Assembly (NCBI RefSeq): GCF_000384315.1
Contig: NZ_ARVW01000001.1
Span: forward strand, 6,324,157 to 6,388,156
Source: Amycolatopsis nigrescens CSC17Ta-90
Lineage (GTDB): Bacteria > Actinomycetota > Actinomycetes > Mycobacteriales > Pseudonocardiaceae
Reading direction: 5' to 3'
Length of the DNA stretch: 64,000 bases
How positions within the stretch are numbered: position 1 is the first letter of the stretch; each line of letters opens with the position of its first letter. The notes beneath the pieces were generated by a model. The model saw only the letters and a list, made by a program, of their open reading frames with translations. It did not search any database and was not told the DNA's origin. This document shows positions 42,480 to 51,466 of this stretch, in pieces. The position numbers were made by a program, and so were the translations under genes.

Positions 42480-43123
42480 GGGCGGACAAGGCCGGACTCC
42501 TGGGCCAGGATCGCGGCCTGCACCCTGGAACGCAGGTCCAGTTTGGTCAGCACCCGGGAGACGTGCGTTTTGACCGTGGTCTCACCGATGAACAGCCGGC
42601 CCGCGATCTGCGCGTTGGACAGCCCTTCGCCGAGGCAGCCGAGCACCTCGCGCTCGCGTTCGGTGAGGGTGTCCAGCCCCGCCGGACTGGACACCGGAGC
42701 CGGCGCACCGGCCGCGAAAGCGGTGATCAGCTTGCGGGTGATCTGCGGAGCCAGCACGCCCTCCCCGGCCGCCACCAGGCGCACCGCCTCGATCAGCCTG
42801 GCCGCCTCCACCGACTTGAGCAGGAACCCGGCCGCACCCGCCCTGAGCGCGGCGTAGACGTACTCGTCGAGGTCGAAGGTGGTCAGCACCAGCACCTGGG
42901 ACAGTCCCTCGGCGACCAGCTCGCGGGTGGCCGCGATCCCGTCCACCCCCGGCATGCGCACGTCCATCAGCACCACATCCGGGCGCAGCGCCCTGGCCTG
43001 GCGCACCGCCGCCGCCCCATCCGCCGCTTCCCCGACGACCTCGATGCCCTCGGCGTTGTCCAGGATCAGCACCAGCCCCGCCCTGATCGCCCCGTGGTCG
43101 TCCGCCACAAGGACCCTGATCAT
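42470..43123 (-). CDS. NarL/LuxR-family response regulator
   Basis: A 217-residue two-component regulator. The receiver domain has ADDH acidic pocket residues, phospho-acceptor Asp54 (VVLMDVRMPGVDG), the conserved Thr in VLTTFD and Lys in FLLKSV. The C-terminal ~65 residues form a LuxR helix-turn-helix (LTEREREVLGCLGEGLSNAQIA, TTVKTHVSRVLTKLDL). The ATG at 43123 has GAGGCGGCA in front; ATG 43144 would overlap the kinase stop and is possible. The last residues Arg-Glu and the stop are encoded by the 44-bp repeat. It pairs with the adjacent kinase. Confidence 0.9.
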   Translation of the reverse strand: MIRVLVADDHGAIRAGLVLILDNAEGIEVVGEAADGAAAVRQARALRPDVVLMDVRMPGVDGIAATRELVAEGLSQVLVLTTFDLDEYVYAALRAGAAGFLLKSVEAARLIEAVRLVAAGEGVLAPQITRKLITAFAAGAPAPVSSPAGLDTLTEREREVLGCLGEGLSNAQIAGRLFIGETTVKTHVSRVLTKLDLRSRVQAAILAQESGLVRPRE

Positions 43124-43140
43124 TGCCGCCTCGGCGGGAG

Positions 43141-44379
43141 TCATGTGCCCAGCCCGGAGATCGGCAGCACCGCGCGCACCAGCCAGCCCGCCTCCGACGG
43201 CCCGGCGGACAGCGAACCGCCCACCGCCATCGCCCGCTCCCGCATGTTCAGCAACCCCCGCCCGGTGTCTTCGCCGGCTTCGGCCGTGCCCGCCTTCAGC
43301 TCGTTCGCCACTTCGATGGTGAGTATCTCCCCGCTGTGCCGGATGGACACCTTGGCATGCGTCCCGGGCGCGTGCTTCACCGCATTGGTGAGCGCTTCCT
43401 GGGCGATCCGGTAGGCGGTCAGGTCGACCGCGGCCGGCAGCGGCACCGATTCGTCGAGCTCCGAGCTGACCTCCACCCGCATCCCGCTGGCCCTGGCCGA
43501 ATCGACCAGTTTGGACAGTTCGGCCAGCCGCGCGGGCGCGGTCGTCTCGTCTCCGCCGTCCCCGCCCGCTCTGTTTTCCTCGGAGCGCAGCAGGCCGATC
43601 ATCGCCCGCATCTCCTCCAGCGCCTGCACGCTGTTCTCCCGCACCGAGCCGAGCACCCGGCGGGCGGTCGCCGGGTCCGCGTCGTTGATGGACAGCACCG
43701 CCTCGGACTGGATGGCGATCGCGGACAGATGCCCGGCGATCACGTCGTGCAGATCCCTTGCCATCCTGGCCCGTTCCTCGGCGACCGCGGCGTTGCGGTC
43801 CAGCTCGCCGATCCTGGCCAGGTTCGCCGCGTTCGCCCGCTCGTTGTCCGCGATCATCTTGTGCTGCCGGACATTCGTCGCCCACCACACCGGGACCACC
43901 ACCAGCGGCAGCGCGGCCACGGCCGCCACCACGCCGGCCCGCCAGTCCGGGGCGATCAGCAGCGCGACGACCACGGCGCCGATGGTGGTCATCGCCGCGG
44001 CCGGGACCATCGCCGTGCTCAGCCGCCGCGAGCCGTACAGGGTCGCGGCGTAGAGCAGGTCGGAGAAGGCGACCAGCGTGGGCGCGCTGAGCCCGTTGGC
44101 CACGTCCACCCCCAGCAGCACCGCCGCGGCGGCCAGCGCGGCACCGGGCCGGTGCCGCCGGAACACCTCGGCCACGCAGATGCCTCCGAAGATGGCGAAC
44201 CGCCACCATGCCAGCTCGTCCGGCGAGCTGAACAGCGGATAGAGCCCGGTGCTGTAAAGCAGGCAGCCGGCCACGAAGGTGCCGACCCCGATCACGATGT
44301 CCTGCTGCCACGGTCCCAGCCGCCGGAAGTTCAGCACGGAGGGCAGGTTGAGCGCGGGCACGTTGTCATCACAGCACAT
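43141..44379 (-). CDS. HisKA_3-type sensor histidine kinase
   Basis: A 412-residue membrane kinase of the NarX/DesK type. About five hydrophobic helices fill residues 25-165. The dimerisation and phosphotransfer helix is RARMARDLHDVIAGHLSAIA with phospho-acceptor His211. The ATPase part has EALTNAVKHAPGTHAKVSIR (N box) and DTGRGLLNMRERAMAVGG (G box). It has no large extracytoplasmic sensor, so the signal is probably read in or at the membrane. It is divergent from a small membrane-protein operon, a plausible target. ATG 44379 is used; GTG 44361 is possible. Confidence 0.9.
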   Translation of the reverse strand: MCCDDNVPALNLPSVLNFRRLGPWQQDIVIGVGTFVAGCLLYSTGLYPLFSSPDELAWWRFAIFGGICVAEVFRRHRPGAALAAAAVLLGVDVANGLSAPTLVAFSDLLYAATLYGSRRLSTAMVPAAAMTTIGAVVVALLIAPDWRAGVVAAVAALPLVVVPVWWATNVRQHKMIADNERANAANLARIGELDRNAAVAEERARMARDLHDVIAGHLSAIAIQSEAVLSINDADPATARRVLGSVRENSVQALEEMRAMIGLLRSEENRAGGDGGDETTAPARLAELSKLVDSARASGMRVEVSSELDESVPLPAAVDLTAYRIAQEALTNAVKHAPGTHAKVSIRHSGEILTIEVANELKAGTAEAGEDTGRGLLNMRERAMAVGGSLSAGPSEAGWLVRAVLPISGLGT

Positions 44380-44470
44380 CGGCGGCGAACCGGCGTCCTA
44401 CGAACTGATGACGGCGATCTCGTGCCCTTCGTGGACGCGGCCGGACCGGGCCGGGGAGCAGGCTGAGCGG

Positions 44471-45085
44471 GTGAACAAGATTCTGGACTTCATCGCCGAG
44501 AACCCGATGGCCGCGGTGATCGCCGCCGGCGAGATCGGCTTCTGGGTCTTCATCGCCGCCGGCCTGGTGGCCCGCTACCTGCTCCGGCTGCGCCGGACCG
44601 GCGCGGTGCTGCTCGCCGCGACCCCGGCGATCGACCTGGCGGTGCTGGTCGCCACCATGGTCGACCTGGCCGGCGGCGGCACCGCGACCGGGGTGCACGG
44701 GCTCGCGGCGGTCTACCTCGGCTTCAGCGTGGCCTTCGGGCCGCGGATGATCCGCTGGGCCGACGCCAAGTTCGCGCAGCGGTTCGCGGGCGGACCACCG
44801 CCGCCGAAGCCGCCAAAGTACGGCCGCGCGAAGGTCCGCTACGAGTGGCAGGAATGGGGCCGGTGCGTGCTCGGCGCCGGGATCGCCGCGGCCGTGCTGC
44901 TGGTGCTGATCTTCGTGGTCGGCTCGCCGGCGCAGACCACCGAGCTGTGGTCGATCAGCGGGGTCGGCTGGCTGCCGAGACTCGGCATGATCACCGCGAT
45001 CTGGTTCGCCACCGGACCGCTGTGGGTCACGTTGTCGCCGCCGAAAGAGCAGGCGCACGAACAAGGGGAGAGGACGTTCTCATGA
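44471..45085 (+). CDS. integral membrane protein of unknown function
   Basis: A 204-residue protein with about five hydrophobic segments (PMAAVIAAGEIGFWVFIAAG, AVLLAATPAIDLAVLVATMV, GLAAVYLGFSVAFG, then two after a charged Pro-rich loop). The loop PPPPKPPKYGRAKVRYEWQEW is cytoplasmic by charge. GTG 44471 is 92 bp from the divergent kinase. It overlaps the next gene by ATGA. No family function is known to me. Confidence 0.75.
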   Translation: MNKILDFIAENPMAAVIAAGEIGFWVFIAAGLVARYLLRLRRTGAVLLAATPAIDLAVLVATMVDLAGGGTATGVHGLAAVYLGFSVAFGPRMIRWADAKFAQRFAGGPPPPKPPKYGRAKVRYEWQEWGRCVLGAGIAAAVLLVLIFVVGSPAQTTELWSISGVGWLPRLGMITAIWFATGPLWVTLSPPKEQAHEQGERTFS

Positions 45086-45291
45086 TCGAGGCAATCGGGA
45101 TCCTGCTGATGGTGCAGGGCGTCGGCGGGTTCATCAACCGGGTCGCCCAAAGCGGTTCGAAGAGCTGGTTCGTCCAGCTGCACGTGCTCCCGGACAGCCT
45201 GCACATCGCGGCGAGCGTGGTGCTGGCGCTGACCGGGCTGGTGCTGGTGGTCGTCTCTTCCGGCAAGCGCAAGAGCAACTCCGGCAAGTAG
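45082..45291 (+). CDS. small two-helix membrane protein
   Basis: A 69-residue protein with hydrophobic stretches IEAIGILLMVQGVGGFI and IAASVVLALTGLVLVVVSS and a basic C-terminus KRKSNSGK. The ATG overlaps the stop of the upstream membrane protein, so the two are translated together and may associate. Function unknown. Confidence 0.75.
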   Translation: MIEAIGILLMVQGVGGFINRVAQSGSKSWFVQLHVLPDSLHIAASVVLALTGLVLVVVSSGKRKSNSGK

Positions 45292-45328
45292 AGCGGGTCG
45301 GCCGTGCGGGGGTCACGGCCGGCCGAAA

Positions 45329-45369
45329 AGGCCCGGTCACCGGCGAGCTTTCGCCGGTGACCGGGCCTT
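45329..45369. terminator. hairpin terminator after the membrane-protein pair
   Basis: AAGGCCCGGTCACCGGCGA and its near-complete complement separated by a few bases; about 18 paired positions. It lies between the small membrane protein and sigA copy 1, which converge. Confidence 0.75.
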
Positions 45370-45374
45370 CCGTC

Positions 45375-45487
45375 TGCCGCCTCAGTCTGTGTTGGATCCG
45401 CGCCGCGACGAAAAGCGTGTCGCGGCGCGTGCACCTCCCTCGGCGGGAGGTTGCCGTCGCCGGCAGGCTGCCGATGCCGCCTCAGTC
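45375..45487. repeat. hairpin repeat element, copy B, flanked by 13-bp direct repeats
   Basis: TGCCGCCTCAGTC occurs at 45375-45387 and 45475-45487, exactly 100 bp apart. The 87 bp between them resemble copy A: stem GCGCCGCGAC (45400-45409) / GTCGCGGCGC (45419-45428) with the same GAAAAGCGT loop. The right-hand direct repeat contains the sigA copy 1 stop codon (45482-45484). This is the layout of an insertion with target duplication. Confidence 0.75.
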
Positions 45488-46843
45488 GAGGTAGTCCCGC
45501 AGGACCTGGGATCGGGAGGGGTGGCGGAGTTTGGACATGGTCTTGGATTCGATCTGCCTGATCCGTTCGCGGGTGACGCCGTAGACCTGGCCGATCTCGT
45601 CCAGGGTGCGGGGCTGTCCGTCGGTGAGTCCGAATCGCAACCGGACGACGCCGGCTTCGCGTTCGGACAGGGTCTGCAGCACGGACTGCAACTGGTCTTG
45701 CAGCAAGGTGAACGACACCGCGTCCACGGCCACCACGGCTTCGGAGTCCTCGATGAAGTCGCCGAGCTGGGAGTCGCCTTCGTCGCCGATGGTCTGGTCC
45801 AGCGAGATCGGCTCCCGCGCGTACTGCTGGATCTCCAGTACCTTTTCCGGCGAGATGTCCATCTCCTTGGCCAACTCCTCCGGAGTCGGCTCCCGTCCGA
45901 GATCCTGCAGCAGTTCGCGCTGGATCCGGCCGAGCTTGTTGATCACCTCGACCATGTGCACCGGGATCCGAATGGTCCGCGCCTGGTCCGCCATCGCCCT
46001 GGTGATCGCCTGCCGGATCCACCAGGTCGCGTAGGTGGAGAACTTGAAACCCTTGGTGTAGTCGAACTTCTCGACCGCGCGGATCAGACCCAGGTTGCCC
46101 TCTTGGATGAGGTCCAGGAAGGCCATGCCGCGTCCGGTGTAGCGCTTGGCCAGCGACACCACCAGCCGCAGGTTCGCCTCCAGCAGATGGAACTTGGCAC
46201 GCTCACCGTCGCGGACGATCCACTTGAGGTCGCGCCGCATCTGAGTGGCGATTTTTTCGCCGTCCTCCTCGGCGCCACGCACCCGCTCAGCGGCGTAGAG
46301 GCCGGCTTCGATCCGCTTGGCGAGCTCGACTTCCTCTTCGGCGTTGAGCAGCGCCACCTTGCCGATCTGCTTCAGGTAAGCGCGGACCGAGTCGGCGGAG
46401 GCGGTGAGTTCGGCGTCCTTGCGGGCCTGCCGCAGCGCCTCCGACTCCTCCTCGTCCCAGACGAAACTCGACTCGGTGCCCGCCTTGGCGCCCTTCTCGG
46501 CCGGAGCGGGCGTGTCCGTTTCGGCCGCGGCGTCGGGCTCGTCGGGCTCGTCGACCACGGTGGCATCGACGACGTCGACCTCGACCTCTTCGAGCTCGGA
46601 GAGATCCGGGGTCTCCAGCTCGGCCTCGTCGATGTCCTCCGGACCGTCCGGCTCGCCCTTGGTGTCCTCGCCCTTCGCGGCACCCTTGGCCGGCGCCTTC
46701 TTCGCAGCGGTCTTGCGGGCGGCCGGCTTTCGCCCGGGCGTCTTCGCGCCCTCCTGGCCGTCGGCCTCGGTGTCGGGGTCGGCCGGCTTGGCGGCGCTGG
46801 TCTTCTTCGTCCCGCTTCGGGTAGCGGTTCTCGCGGCTGCCAC
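45482..46843 (-). CDS. principal-type sigma factor, downstream tandem copy
   Basis: A 453-residue group 1 sigma factor. A Lys/Ala-rich and then acidic N-terminus (to about residue 125) leads into the conserved core [20 protein letters not shown] through regions 1.2-4.2, ending [10 protein letters not shown]. The 327-residue core differs from the adjacent upstream copy at three positions only: Ile for Leu (EKIATQ), Phe for Asp (AKFHLLE) and Phe for Tyr ([12 protein letters not shown]). The last aligns with E. coli sigma-70 Tyr425, one of the promoter-melting aromatics. The start is GTG 46843 with GAAAGG in front; both copies share this leader. The upstream copy looks closer to the standard sequence, so this one is taken as the duplicate. 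Confidence 0.9.
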   Translation of the reverse strand: MAAARTATRSGTKKTSAAKPADPDTEADGQEGAKTPGRKPAARKTAAKKAPAKGAAKGEDTKGEPDGPEDIDEAELETPDLSELEEVEVDVVDATVVDEPDEPDAAAETDTPAPAEKGAKAGTESSFVWDEEESEALRQARKDAELTASADSVRAYLKQIGKVALLNAEEEVELAKRIEAGLYAAERVRGAEEDGEKIATQMRRDLKWIVRDGERAKFHLLEANLRLVVSLAKRYTGRGMAFLDLIQEGNLGLIRAVEKFDYTKGFKFSTYATWWIRQAITRAMADQARTIRIPVHMVEVINKLGRIQRELLQDLGREPTPEELAKEMDISPEKVLEIQQYAREPISLDQTIGDEGDSQLGDFIEDSEAVVAVDAVSFTLLQDQLQSVLQTLSEREAGVVRLRFGLTDGQPRTLDEIGQVYGVTRERIRQIESKTMSKLRHPSRSQVLRDYLD

Positions 46844-46952
46844 GTACACCCTTTCGCAGCGGTCGATCATGACGGAGCGGGACCGTGGTCTCGGCTGCGT
46901 CAGATTCGGGGAGCGTCCCCGGCCTGGTCTTCGACTCCCAGGCCCGGGCCAT

Positions 46953-46969
46953 GTTCCATTGTAACGACG
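46953..46969 (-). promoter_or_regulatory. -10 region upstream of sigma copy 1
   Basis: Minus-strand CGTCGTTACAATGGAAC contains a -10-like TACAAT (46963-46958). The same 17 bases occur before the other sigma copy while the flanking DNA has diverged. No TTGACA-like -35 is present at the normal distance. Confidence 0.5.
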
Positions 46970-47096
46970 GTTCGGGCAAAACGGCGCGGAACGATCAGCC
47001 ACCGGCCGCTCCTGGAACGGAAGAGGACCGCCGACCCGCAGGTCAACGGCCCTCTTCAGGTAAATCTTGGACGACGCGCCCGCCTCAGTCCAGCTC

Positions 47097-48464
47097 CTAG
47101 TCGAGGTAGTCCCGCAGGACCTGGGATCGGGAGGGGTGGCGGAGTTTGGACATGGTCTTGGACTCGATCTGCCTGATCCGTTCCCGGGTCACCCCGTAGA
47201 CCTGGCCGATCTCGTCCAACGTCCGGGGCTGTCCGTCGGTGAGTCCGAATCGCAACCGGACGACGCCGGCTTCGCGTTCGGACAGGGTCTGCAGCACGGA
47301 CTGCAACTGGTCTTGCAGCAGCGTGAACGACACCGCGTCGACCGCGACCACGGCTTCACTGTCTTCGATGAAGTCGCCGAGTTGGGAGTCGCCTTCGTCG
47401 CCGATGGTCTGGTCCAGCGAGATCGGTTCGCGGGCGTACTGCTGGATCTCGAGGACCTTTTCCGGCGAGATGTCCATTTCCTTGGCCAGCTCTTCGGGGG
47501 TCGGCTCGCGTCCGAGGTCTTGCAGCAGTTCGCGCTGGATGCGGCCGAGTTTGTTGATGACCTCGACCATGTGCACCGGGATCCGAATGGTCCGCGCCTG
47601 GTCGGCCATGGCGCGCGTGATGGCCTGCCGGATCCACCAGGTCGCGTAGGTGGAGAACTTGTAGCCCTTGGTGTAGTCGAACTTTTCGACCGCGCGGATC
47701 AGACCGAGGTTGCCTTCCTGGATGAGGTCCAGGAAGGCCATGCCGCGTCCGGTGTAGCGCTTGGCCAGCGACACGACCAGCCGCAGGTTCGCTTCGAGCA
47801 GGTGGTCCTTGGCGCGTTCGCCGTCGCGGACGATCCACTTGAGGTCGCGCCGCATCTGGGTGGCCAGCTTCTCGCCGTCTTCTTCCGCCCCGCGTACTCG
47901 TTCGGCGGCGTAGAGCCCGGCTTCGATGCGCTTGGCGAGCTCGACTTCCTCTTCGGCGTTGAGCAGCGCCACCTTGCCGATCTGCTTGAGATAGGCGCGG
48001 ACCGAGTCGGCGGAGGCGGTGAGTTCGGCGTCCTTGCGGGCCTGCCGCAGCGCCTCCGACTCCTCCTCGTCCCAGACGAAGTCCGGGCTGTCGGAGGACT
48101 TGGTGCCCCGGTCGGCGGCGGTCCGCTTGCCGCGAGCGGTGGGCTCTTCGGCCTCTTCCGGCTCGTCGGCCTCCTCCGTCACGGTGGCGTCGACGACGTC
48201 GACCTCGACCTCTTCCAGGTCGGAGAGGTCCGGCGTCTCCAGCTCGGCCTCGTCGATGTCACCGGGACCGTCCGGCTCGCCCTTGGTGTCCTCGCCCTTG
48301 GCGGGTGCCTTCTTCGCGGCGGTCTTGCGAGCGGCCGGCTTCTTCGCCACGCCGTTCTGGCCCGCGGCCGCGGTCGCGGGGTTCGTGCCCTCGTCGGCCG
48401 ACCCGGCCTTGGCGGCGTTCGATGTCTTCGTGCCGCTTCGGGTAGCGGTTTTTGCGGCTGCCAC
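47097..48464 (-). CDS. sigA: principal RNA polymerase sigma factor SigA
   Basis: A 455-residue group 1 sigma factor (RpoD/SigA/HrdB type). The Lys/Ala-rich N-terminus ([16 protein letters not shown]) and acidic linker are followed at about residue 129 by the conserved core: region 1.2 [21 protein letters not shown], 2.3-2.4 [17 protein letters not shown], 3.0 [20 protein letters not shown], 4.2 [21 protein letters not shown]. It keeps the usual Tyr in region 2.3 and lies next to ppgK, as Rv2703 lies next to Rv2702, so it is taken as the original sigA. GTG 48464 with GAAAGGG fixes the start. A conserved TACAAT lies about 120 bp upstream. Confidence 0.95.
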   Translation of the reverse strand: MAAAKTATRSGTKTSNAAKAGSADEGTNPATAAAGQNGVAKKPAARKTAAKKAPAKGEDTKGEPDGPGDIDEAELETPDLSDLEEVEVDVVDATVTEEADEPEEAEEPTARGKRTAADRGTKSSDSPDFVWDEEESEALRQARKDAELTASADSVRAYLKQIGKVALLNAEEEVELAKRIEAGLYAAERVRGAEEDGEKLATQMRRDLKWIVRDGERAKDHLLEANLRLVVSLAKRYTGRGMAFLDLIQEGNLGLIRAVEKFDYTKGYKFSTYATWWIRQAITRAMADQARTIRIPVHMVEVINKLGRIQRELLQDLGREPTPEELAKEMDISPEKVLEIQQYAREPISLDQTIGDEGDSQLGDFIEDSEAVVAVDAVSFTLLQDQLQSVLQTLSEREAGVVRLRFGLTDGQPRTLDEIGQVYGVTRERIRQIESKTMSKLRHPSRSQVLRDYLD

Positions 48465-48580
48465 GTACGCCCTTTCGCAGCGGTCGATCACAGTCAGCTC
48501 GAGCCGCTTGCGACTCGGCTGGCTCAGATTCGGGGAACATCCCACAACCTGCGGTTTTGTGCTCCGCAGCCGTGGGCCGC

Positions 48581-48597
48581 GTTCCATTGTAACGACG
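48581..48597 (-). promoter_or_regulatory. -10 region upstream of sigA
   Basis: Minus-strand CGTCGTTACAATGGAAC with TACAAT at 48591-48586, identical over 17 bases to the region before the other copy. It lies between the ppgK stop and the sigA start, so sigA can be transcribed separately from ppgK. Confidence 0.5.
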
Positions 48598-48629
48598 ACA
48601 CGCCGGTGAGTTGCGGCGCGATCAGTCTG

Positions 48630-49391
48630 TCAGTGCTCGATGCCTTCGACGGCGGCCGCCGCGGCACCCACGATGCCCGCGTTGTTCTGCAGCGAAGCGA
48701 CCACCACCTTGGTGCGGATGTTCAGCAGCGGAACCCATTTCTCGGACTTCTTGCTGACCCCGCCGCCGACGATGAACAGGTCCGGCCAGATCAGGTTCTC
48801 CAGCACCGACAGGTACCGGTCCACGCGCTGGGACCATTCCGGGTAGGAGAGCCCTTCGTTGTCCTTCACCGAGGCCGCCGCTTTCTTCTCGGCGTCGTGC
48901 CCGTCCACCTCCAGGTGGCCGAACTCGGTGTTGGGCACCAGCTTGCCGTCGTGGAACACCGCGCTGCCGATACCGGTGCCGAAGGTGAGCAGCGCGGTGA
49001 CGCCGTGCCGTGCGGCCGGGTCGCCGAAGCGGATCTCGGCCATCCCGGCGGCGTCCGCGTCGTTCAGCATCGAGATCTGGTCCACGGTGCGGTCCAGCCG
49101 CTTGGCGAACAGCGCGTCCGCGTCGGTGCCGATCCAGCCGGGGTCGATGTTGGCCGCGGTCTGCGCGACCCCCTTCTTGATCACCGCGGGCAGCGTGACA
49201 CCGACCGGGCCGTCCCAGGAGAAGTGCTGCACGATCTGGGCCACCACCTCGGCGACCGCCTCCGGGGTGGAGGGGCGCGGAGTGTCGATCCGGAGCCGCT
49301 CGCCGATCAGCTGGCCCTTCTCCAGATCGACAAGTGCGCCCTTGATACCGCTGCCGCCGATGTCGATGCCGAAACCTCGGGTCGCCGTCAT
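48630..49391 (-). CDS. ppgK: polyphosphate glucokinase
   Basis: A 253-residue ROK-fold kinase that phosphorylates glucose using polyphosphate or ATP, feeding glycolysis. The phosphate-binding start GFGIDIGGSGIKGALVDL, the substrate Asp in SMLNDADAAGMAEIRFG, TALLTFGTGIGSAVF and NTEFGHLEVDG are all present. Length and sequence match Rv2702 and other actinobacterial PPGKs. It begins MTATRGFGIDI and is divergent from suhB with a 55-bp gap. sigA lies downstream on the same strand. Confidence 0.94.
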   Translation of the reverse strand: MTATRGFGIDIGGSGIKGALVDLEKGQLIGERLRIDTPRPSTPEAVAEVVAQIVQHFSWDGPVGVTLPAVIKKGVAQTAANIDPGWIGTDADALFAKRLDRTVDQISMLNDADAAGMAEIRFGDPAARHGVTALLTFGTGIGSAVFHDGKLVPNTEFGHLEVDGHDAEKKAAASVKDNEGLSYPEWSQRVDRYLSVLENLIWPDLFIVGGGVSKKSEKWVPLLNIRTKVVVASLQNNAGIVGAAAAAVEGIEH

Positions 49392-49446
49392 TGGGCGTTG
49401 TCCCTTCCTTCTCGATTCAGAAGCTTGTGTCCGAGCATTTAACCCG

Positions 49447-50280
49447 ATGTGGTCCCATGGCCTTGTGGGAGCTATCGAGTCGGAGCTGAAAGACGTTGCC
49501 GTGCAGGTCGCCGCCGAGGCGGCCGAACTGGTCCGGGAGGCCCGCACGGGCATGCTCGCCGGGCGGGCGGTGCGGGTGGACACCAAGTCCACCCAGACCG
49601 ATGTGGTGACCGCGGTGGACCACGAGTCCGAGCGGTTCATTCGCAAGCGGCTCGCGGAGCTGCGGCCCGGCGACGACGTGCTGGGCGAGGAGGGCGGCGG
49701 CACCGCTTCCGCCGCCGGCGGGGTGACCTGGGTGGTCGACCCGATCGACGGCACGGTCAACTTCCTCTACGGCTTCCCCTGGTTCGCCGTCTCGGTGGCC
49801 GCGCAGGTGGACGGCGTGTCCGTGGCCGGTGCGGTGGTGGAGCCGGTGAGCGGGCGGCGCTGGACGGCCGCGCGCGGGCAGGGCGCCTGGCTGGACGGCA
49901 GGCCGCTGCGGGTGTCCGCGCCGGAACGGCTCGAGCTCACCCTGGTCGGCACCGGCTTCGCCTACCAGACTCAGCGCCGGAAGCGGCAGGCCAGGTTCGC
50001 CGCCGGCCTGCTCGGGCACGTGCGCGACCTCCGGCGTCCCGGCTCGGCCTCGCTCGACCTGTGCTCGGTCGCCGCCGGCTGGCTGGACGCCTACGTGGAG
50101 CACGGCCTCGGCCGGTGGGACTGGGCGGCCGGGGCGTTGGTGGCCGCCGAGGCGGGTGCGGTGCTGAGCCTGCCGGGGGAGGACCCGGAGCTGGGTGTGG
50201 ACGCCACCTTCGCGGCCGCGCCCTCGATCGCCGCCCCGTTGCGGGCGGCCGCGATCGAATGCGGGATCGGTGACGTCTAG
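49447..50280 (+). CDS. suhB: inositol-1-monophosphatase family protein
   Basis: A 277-residue magnesium-dependent phosphatase that releases phosphate from inositol 1-phosphate, a step in phosphatidylinositol and mycothiol supply in actinobacteria. The metal sites are visible: VLGEEGG, VVDPIDGTVNFLYGFPWFAVSVA and HGLGRWDWAAGALVAAEAGA. The position between ppgK and cei equals Rv2701c. ATG 49447 (MWSHGLVG) is taken; GTG 49465 is a shorter alternative. The symbol follows the mycobacterial orthologue. Confidence 0.9.
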   Translation: MWSHGLVGAIESELKDVAVQVAAEAAELVREARTGMLAGRAVRVDTKSTQTDVVTAVDHESERFIRKRLAELRPGDDVLGEEGGGTASAAGGVTWVVDPIDGTVNFLYGFPWFAVSVAAQVDGVSVAGAVVEPVSGRRWTAARGQGAWLDGRPLRVSAPERLELTLVGTGFAYQTQRRKRQARFAAGLLGHVRDLRRPGSASLDLCSVAAGWLDAYVEHGLGRWDWAAGALVAAEAGAVLSLPGEDPELGVDATFAAAPSIAAPLRAAAIECGIGDV

Positions 50281-50303
50281 AACGCCACAGCCGTCGAGGT
50301 GGT

Positions 50304-51080
50304 TCAGCAGCGCCCTTCGCGGGCGGCCTTGAGCAGGTCCTCGTCCAGCGGTGGCGCCGAGTCGCCGGCGGACTGCTCGCTGCCGCCGCCATGGTTCCGG
50401 GCGGACCAGGTGGTGAGCTGATCCAGGATCTGCTTGGCCTCCTGGCGCGGCAGCACGTGCCCGAACGACGAGCCGAGCACGAGATCCACCGTGGCGTCCT
50501 GCCTGCCGTCCTTGACCAGCTCCACGCAGGGCTCCAGCAGGCTGAGCGTGCGAGCGGCCGAGCTGCCGTTCTCGCCGAACCGCAGCTGGCCGCGGCACTT
50601 CGCCTCCTGCTTCTCGCCGTAGACCGGATCGTTGCCCGGCTCGGCGGTCTCGCTGAAGCCGAGCGCCCGCAGGCTTTCCGTGGTGAGCGCGGCCTGGCCG
50701 CGCGGTCCGCCCGCGTTGAGCACCCGGACCGCGATCTTGTCCGGTGGGATCGGACTGGTGCCGTCCAGCGCGTCGTGTTCGAGCGAGGTGAGCGTGGTCC
50801 CCGGCGGCGGTGCCGACGGTGGCTCGCAGCGGACCGCGGCGTCCACGTCGGCCTTGCTGAAGATCGCGTACATCCACACGCCCAGCGCGCCGGCGCAGAG
50901 CACCCCGATGACGATCAGCGCGGGCAGTGGGCGACGTCTGCGGTACGGCCGTGCCCCACGGCCCCCGAAACCGATCCCCGACCCCACCAGTCCCGTCCTT
51001 TCCCGTGCACGGCCCCCGCGCGAACGACCAGTCGCCCCGGTCGCCCAGGGTGTCACAGCCGTTACCGAGTTCGTCGTCAC
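50304..51080 (-). CDS. cei: envelope integrity protein Cei-like (LytR C-terminal domain)
   Basis: A 258-residue single-pass membrane protein. The ~55-residue basic N-terminus is cytoplasmic, followed by one helix (PLPALIVIGVLCAGALGVWMY) and an extracytoplasmic LytR-C domain (KIAVRVLNAGGPRGQAALTTESLRALGF, VDLVLGSSFGHV). Three or four Cys in the outer part may pair. It lies at the Rv2700 position; Rv2700 (Cei) maintains cell-envelope permeability in M. tuberculosis. Starts at GTG 51080. The last 30 residues are acidic and disordered. Confidence 0.85.
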   Translation of the reverse strand: MTTNSVTAVTPWATGATGRSRGGRARERTGLVGSGIGFGGRGARPYRRRRPLPALIVIGVLCAGALGVWMYAIFSKADVDAAVRCEPPSAPPPGTTLTSLEHDALDGTSPIPPDKIAVRVLNAGGPRGQAALTTESLRALGFSETAEPGNDPVYGEKQEAKCRGQLRFGENGSSAARTLSLLEPCVELVKDGRQDATVDLVLGSSFGHVLPRQEAKQILDQLTTWSARNHGGGSEQSAGDSAPPLDEDLLKAAREGRC

Positions 51081-51466
51081 CGCTCAGCCTAGGCGTTACA
51101 GTGCATCAGCGTCGGCGCCGCCGGTCCCCGCGGGGTTCGTGTCTTGCTGGAGTTCGCAGGACAACCCCGGGATGGGCAACCCGAATGGACTACCCCTCGC
51201 CGAGCCGTACGTTACCCCTGATGGGTGACGTACGGACGAGTATGAATAACCCGTTGTCGGGCTGGATATTCAGTGAGTTACCCTCTGCGGGCTCCGGCGG
51301 CAGTTCAACGGCAGGCACACCATACCGAAGAAGAGACCTGCCTCACTGCGCTGCCGGGCACAAACAGGGGCCCTGGAACGTTGACCAGCGGCACGAAGGA
51401 CACGCGAAACACGTTTGCGCGCGTCCGGGCCATCTGACATCGAAGCTGATCGCAGGGGTGAGGGAA
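51081..51466. other. intergenic region between cei and DUF4193 gene
   Basis: 386 bp between divergent genes, with no supported gene. It contains an inverted repeat CCGTACGTTACCC (51205-51217) / GGGTGACGTACGG (51223-51235), 12 of 13 pairs, which may be an operator or a leader hairpin for the DUF4193 gene. Confidence 0.6.

Noticed and set aside
46953..48597. A full -35/-10 promoter for the two sigma genes
   Set aside because: TACAAT is conserved in both, but no TTGACA-like hexamer is found 16-19 bases upstream in either copy. Only the -10 was reported.
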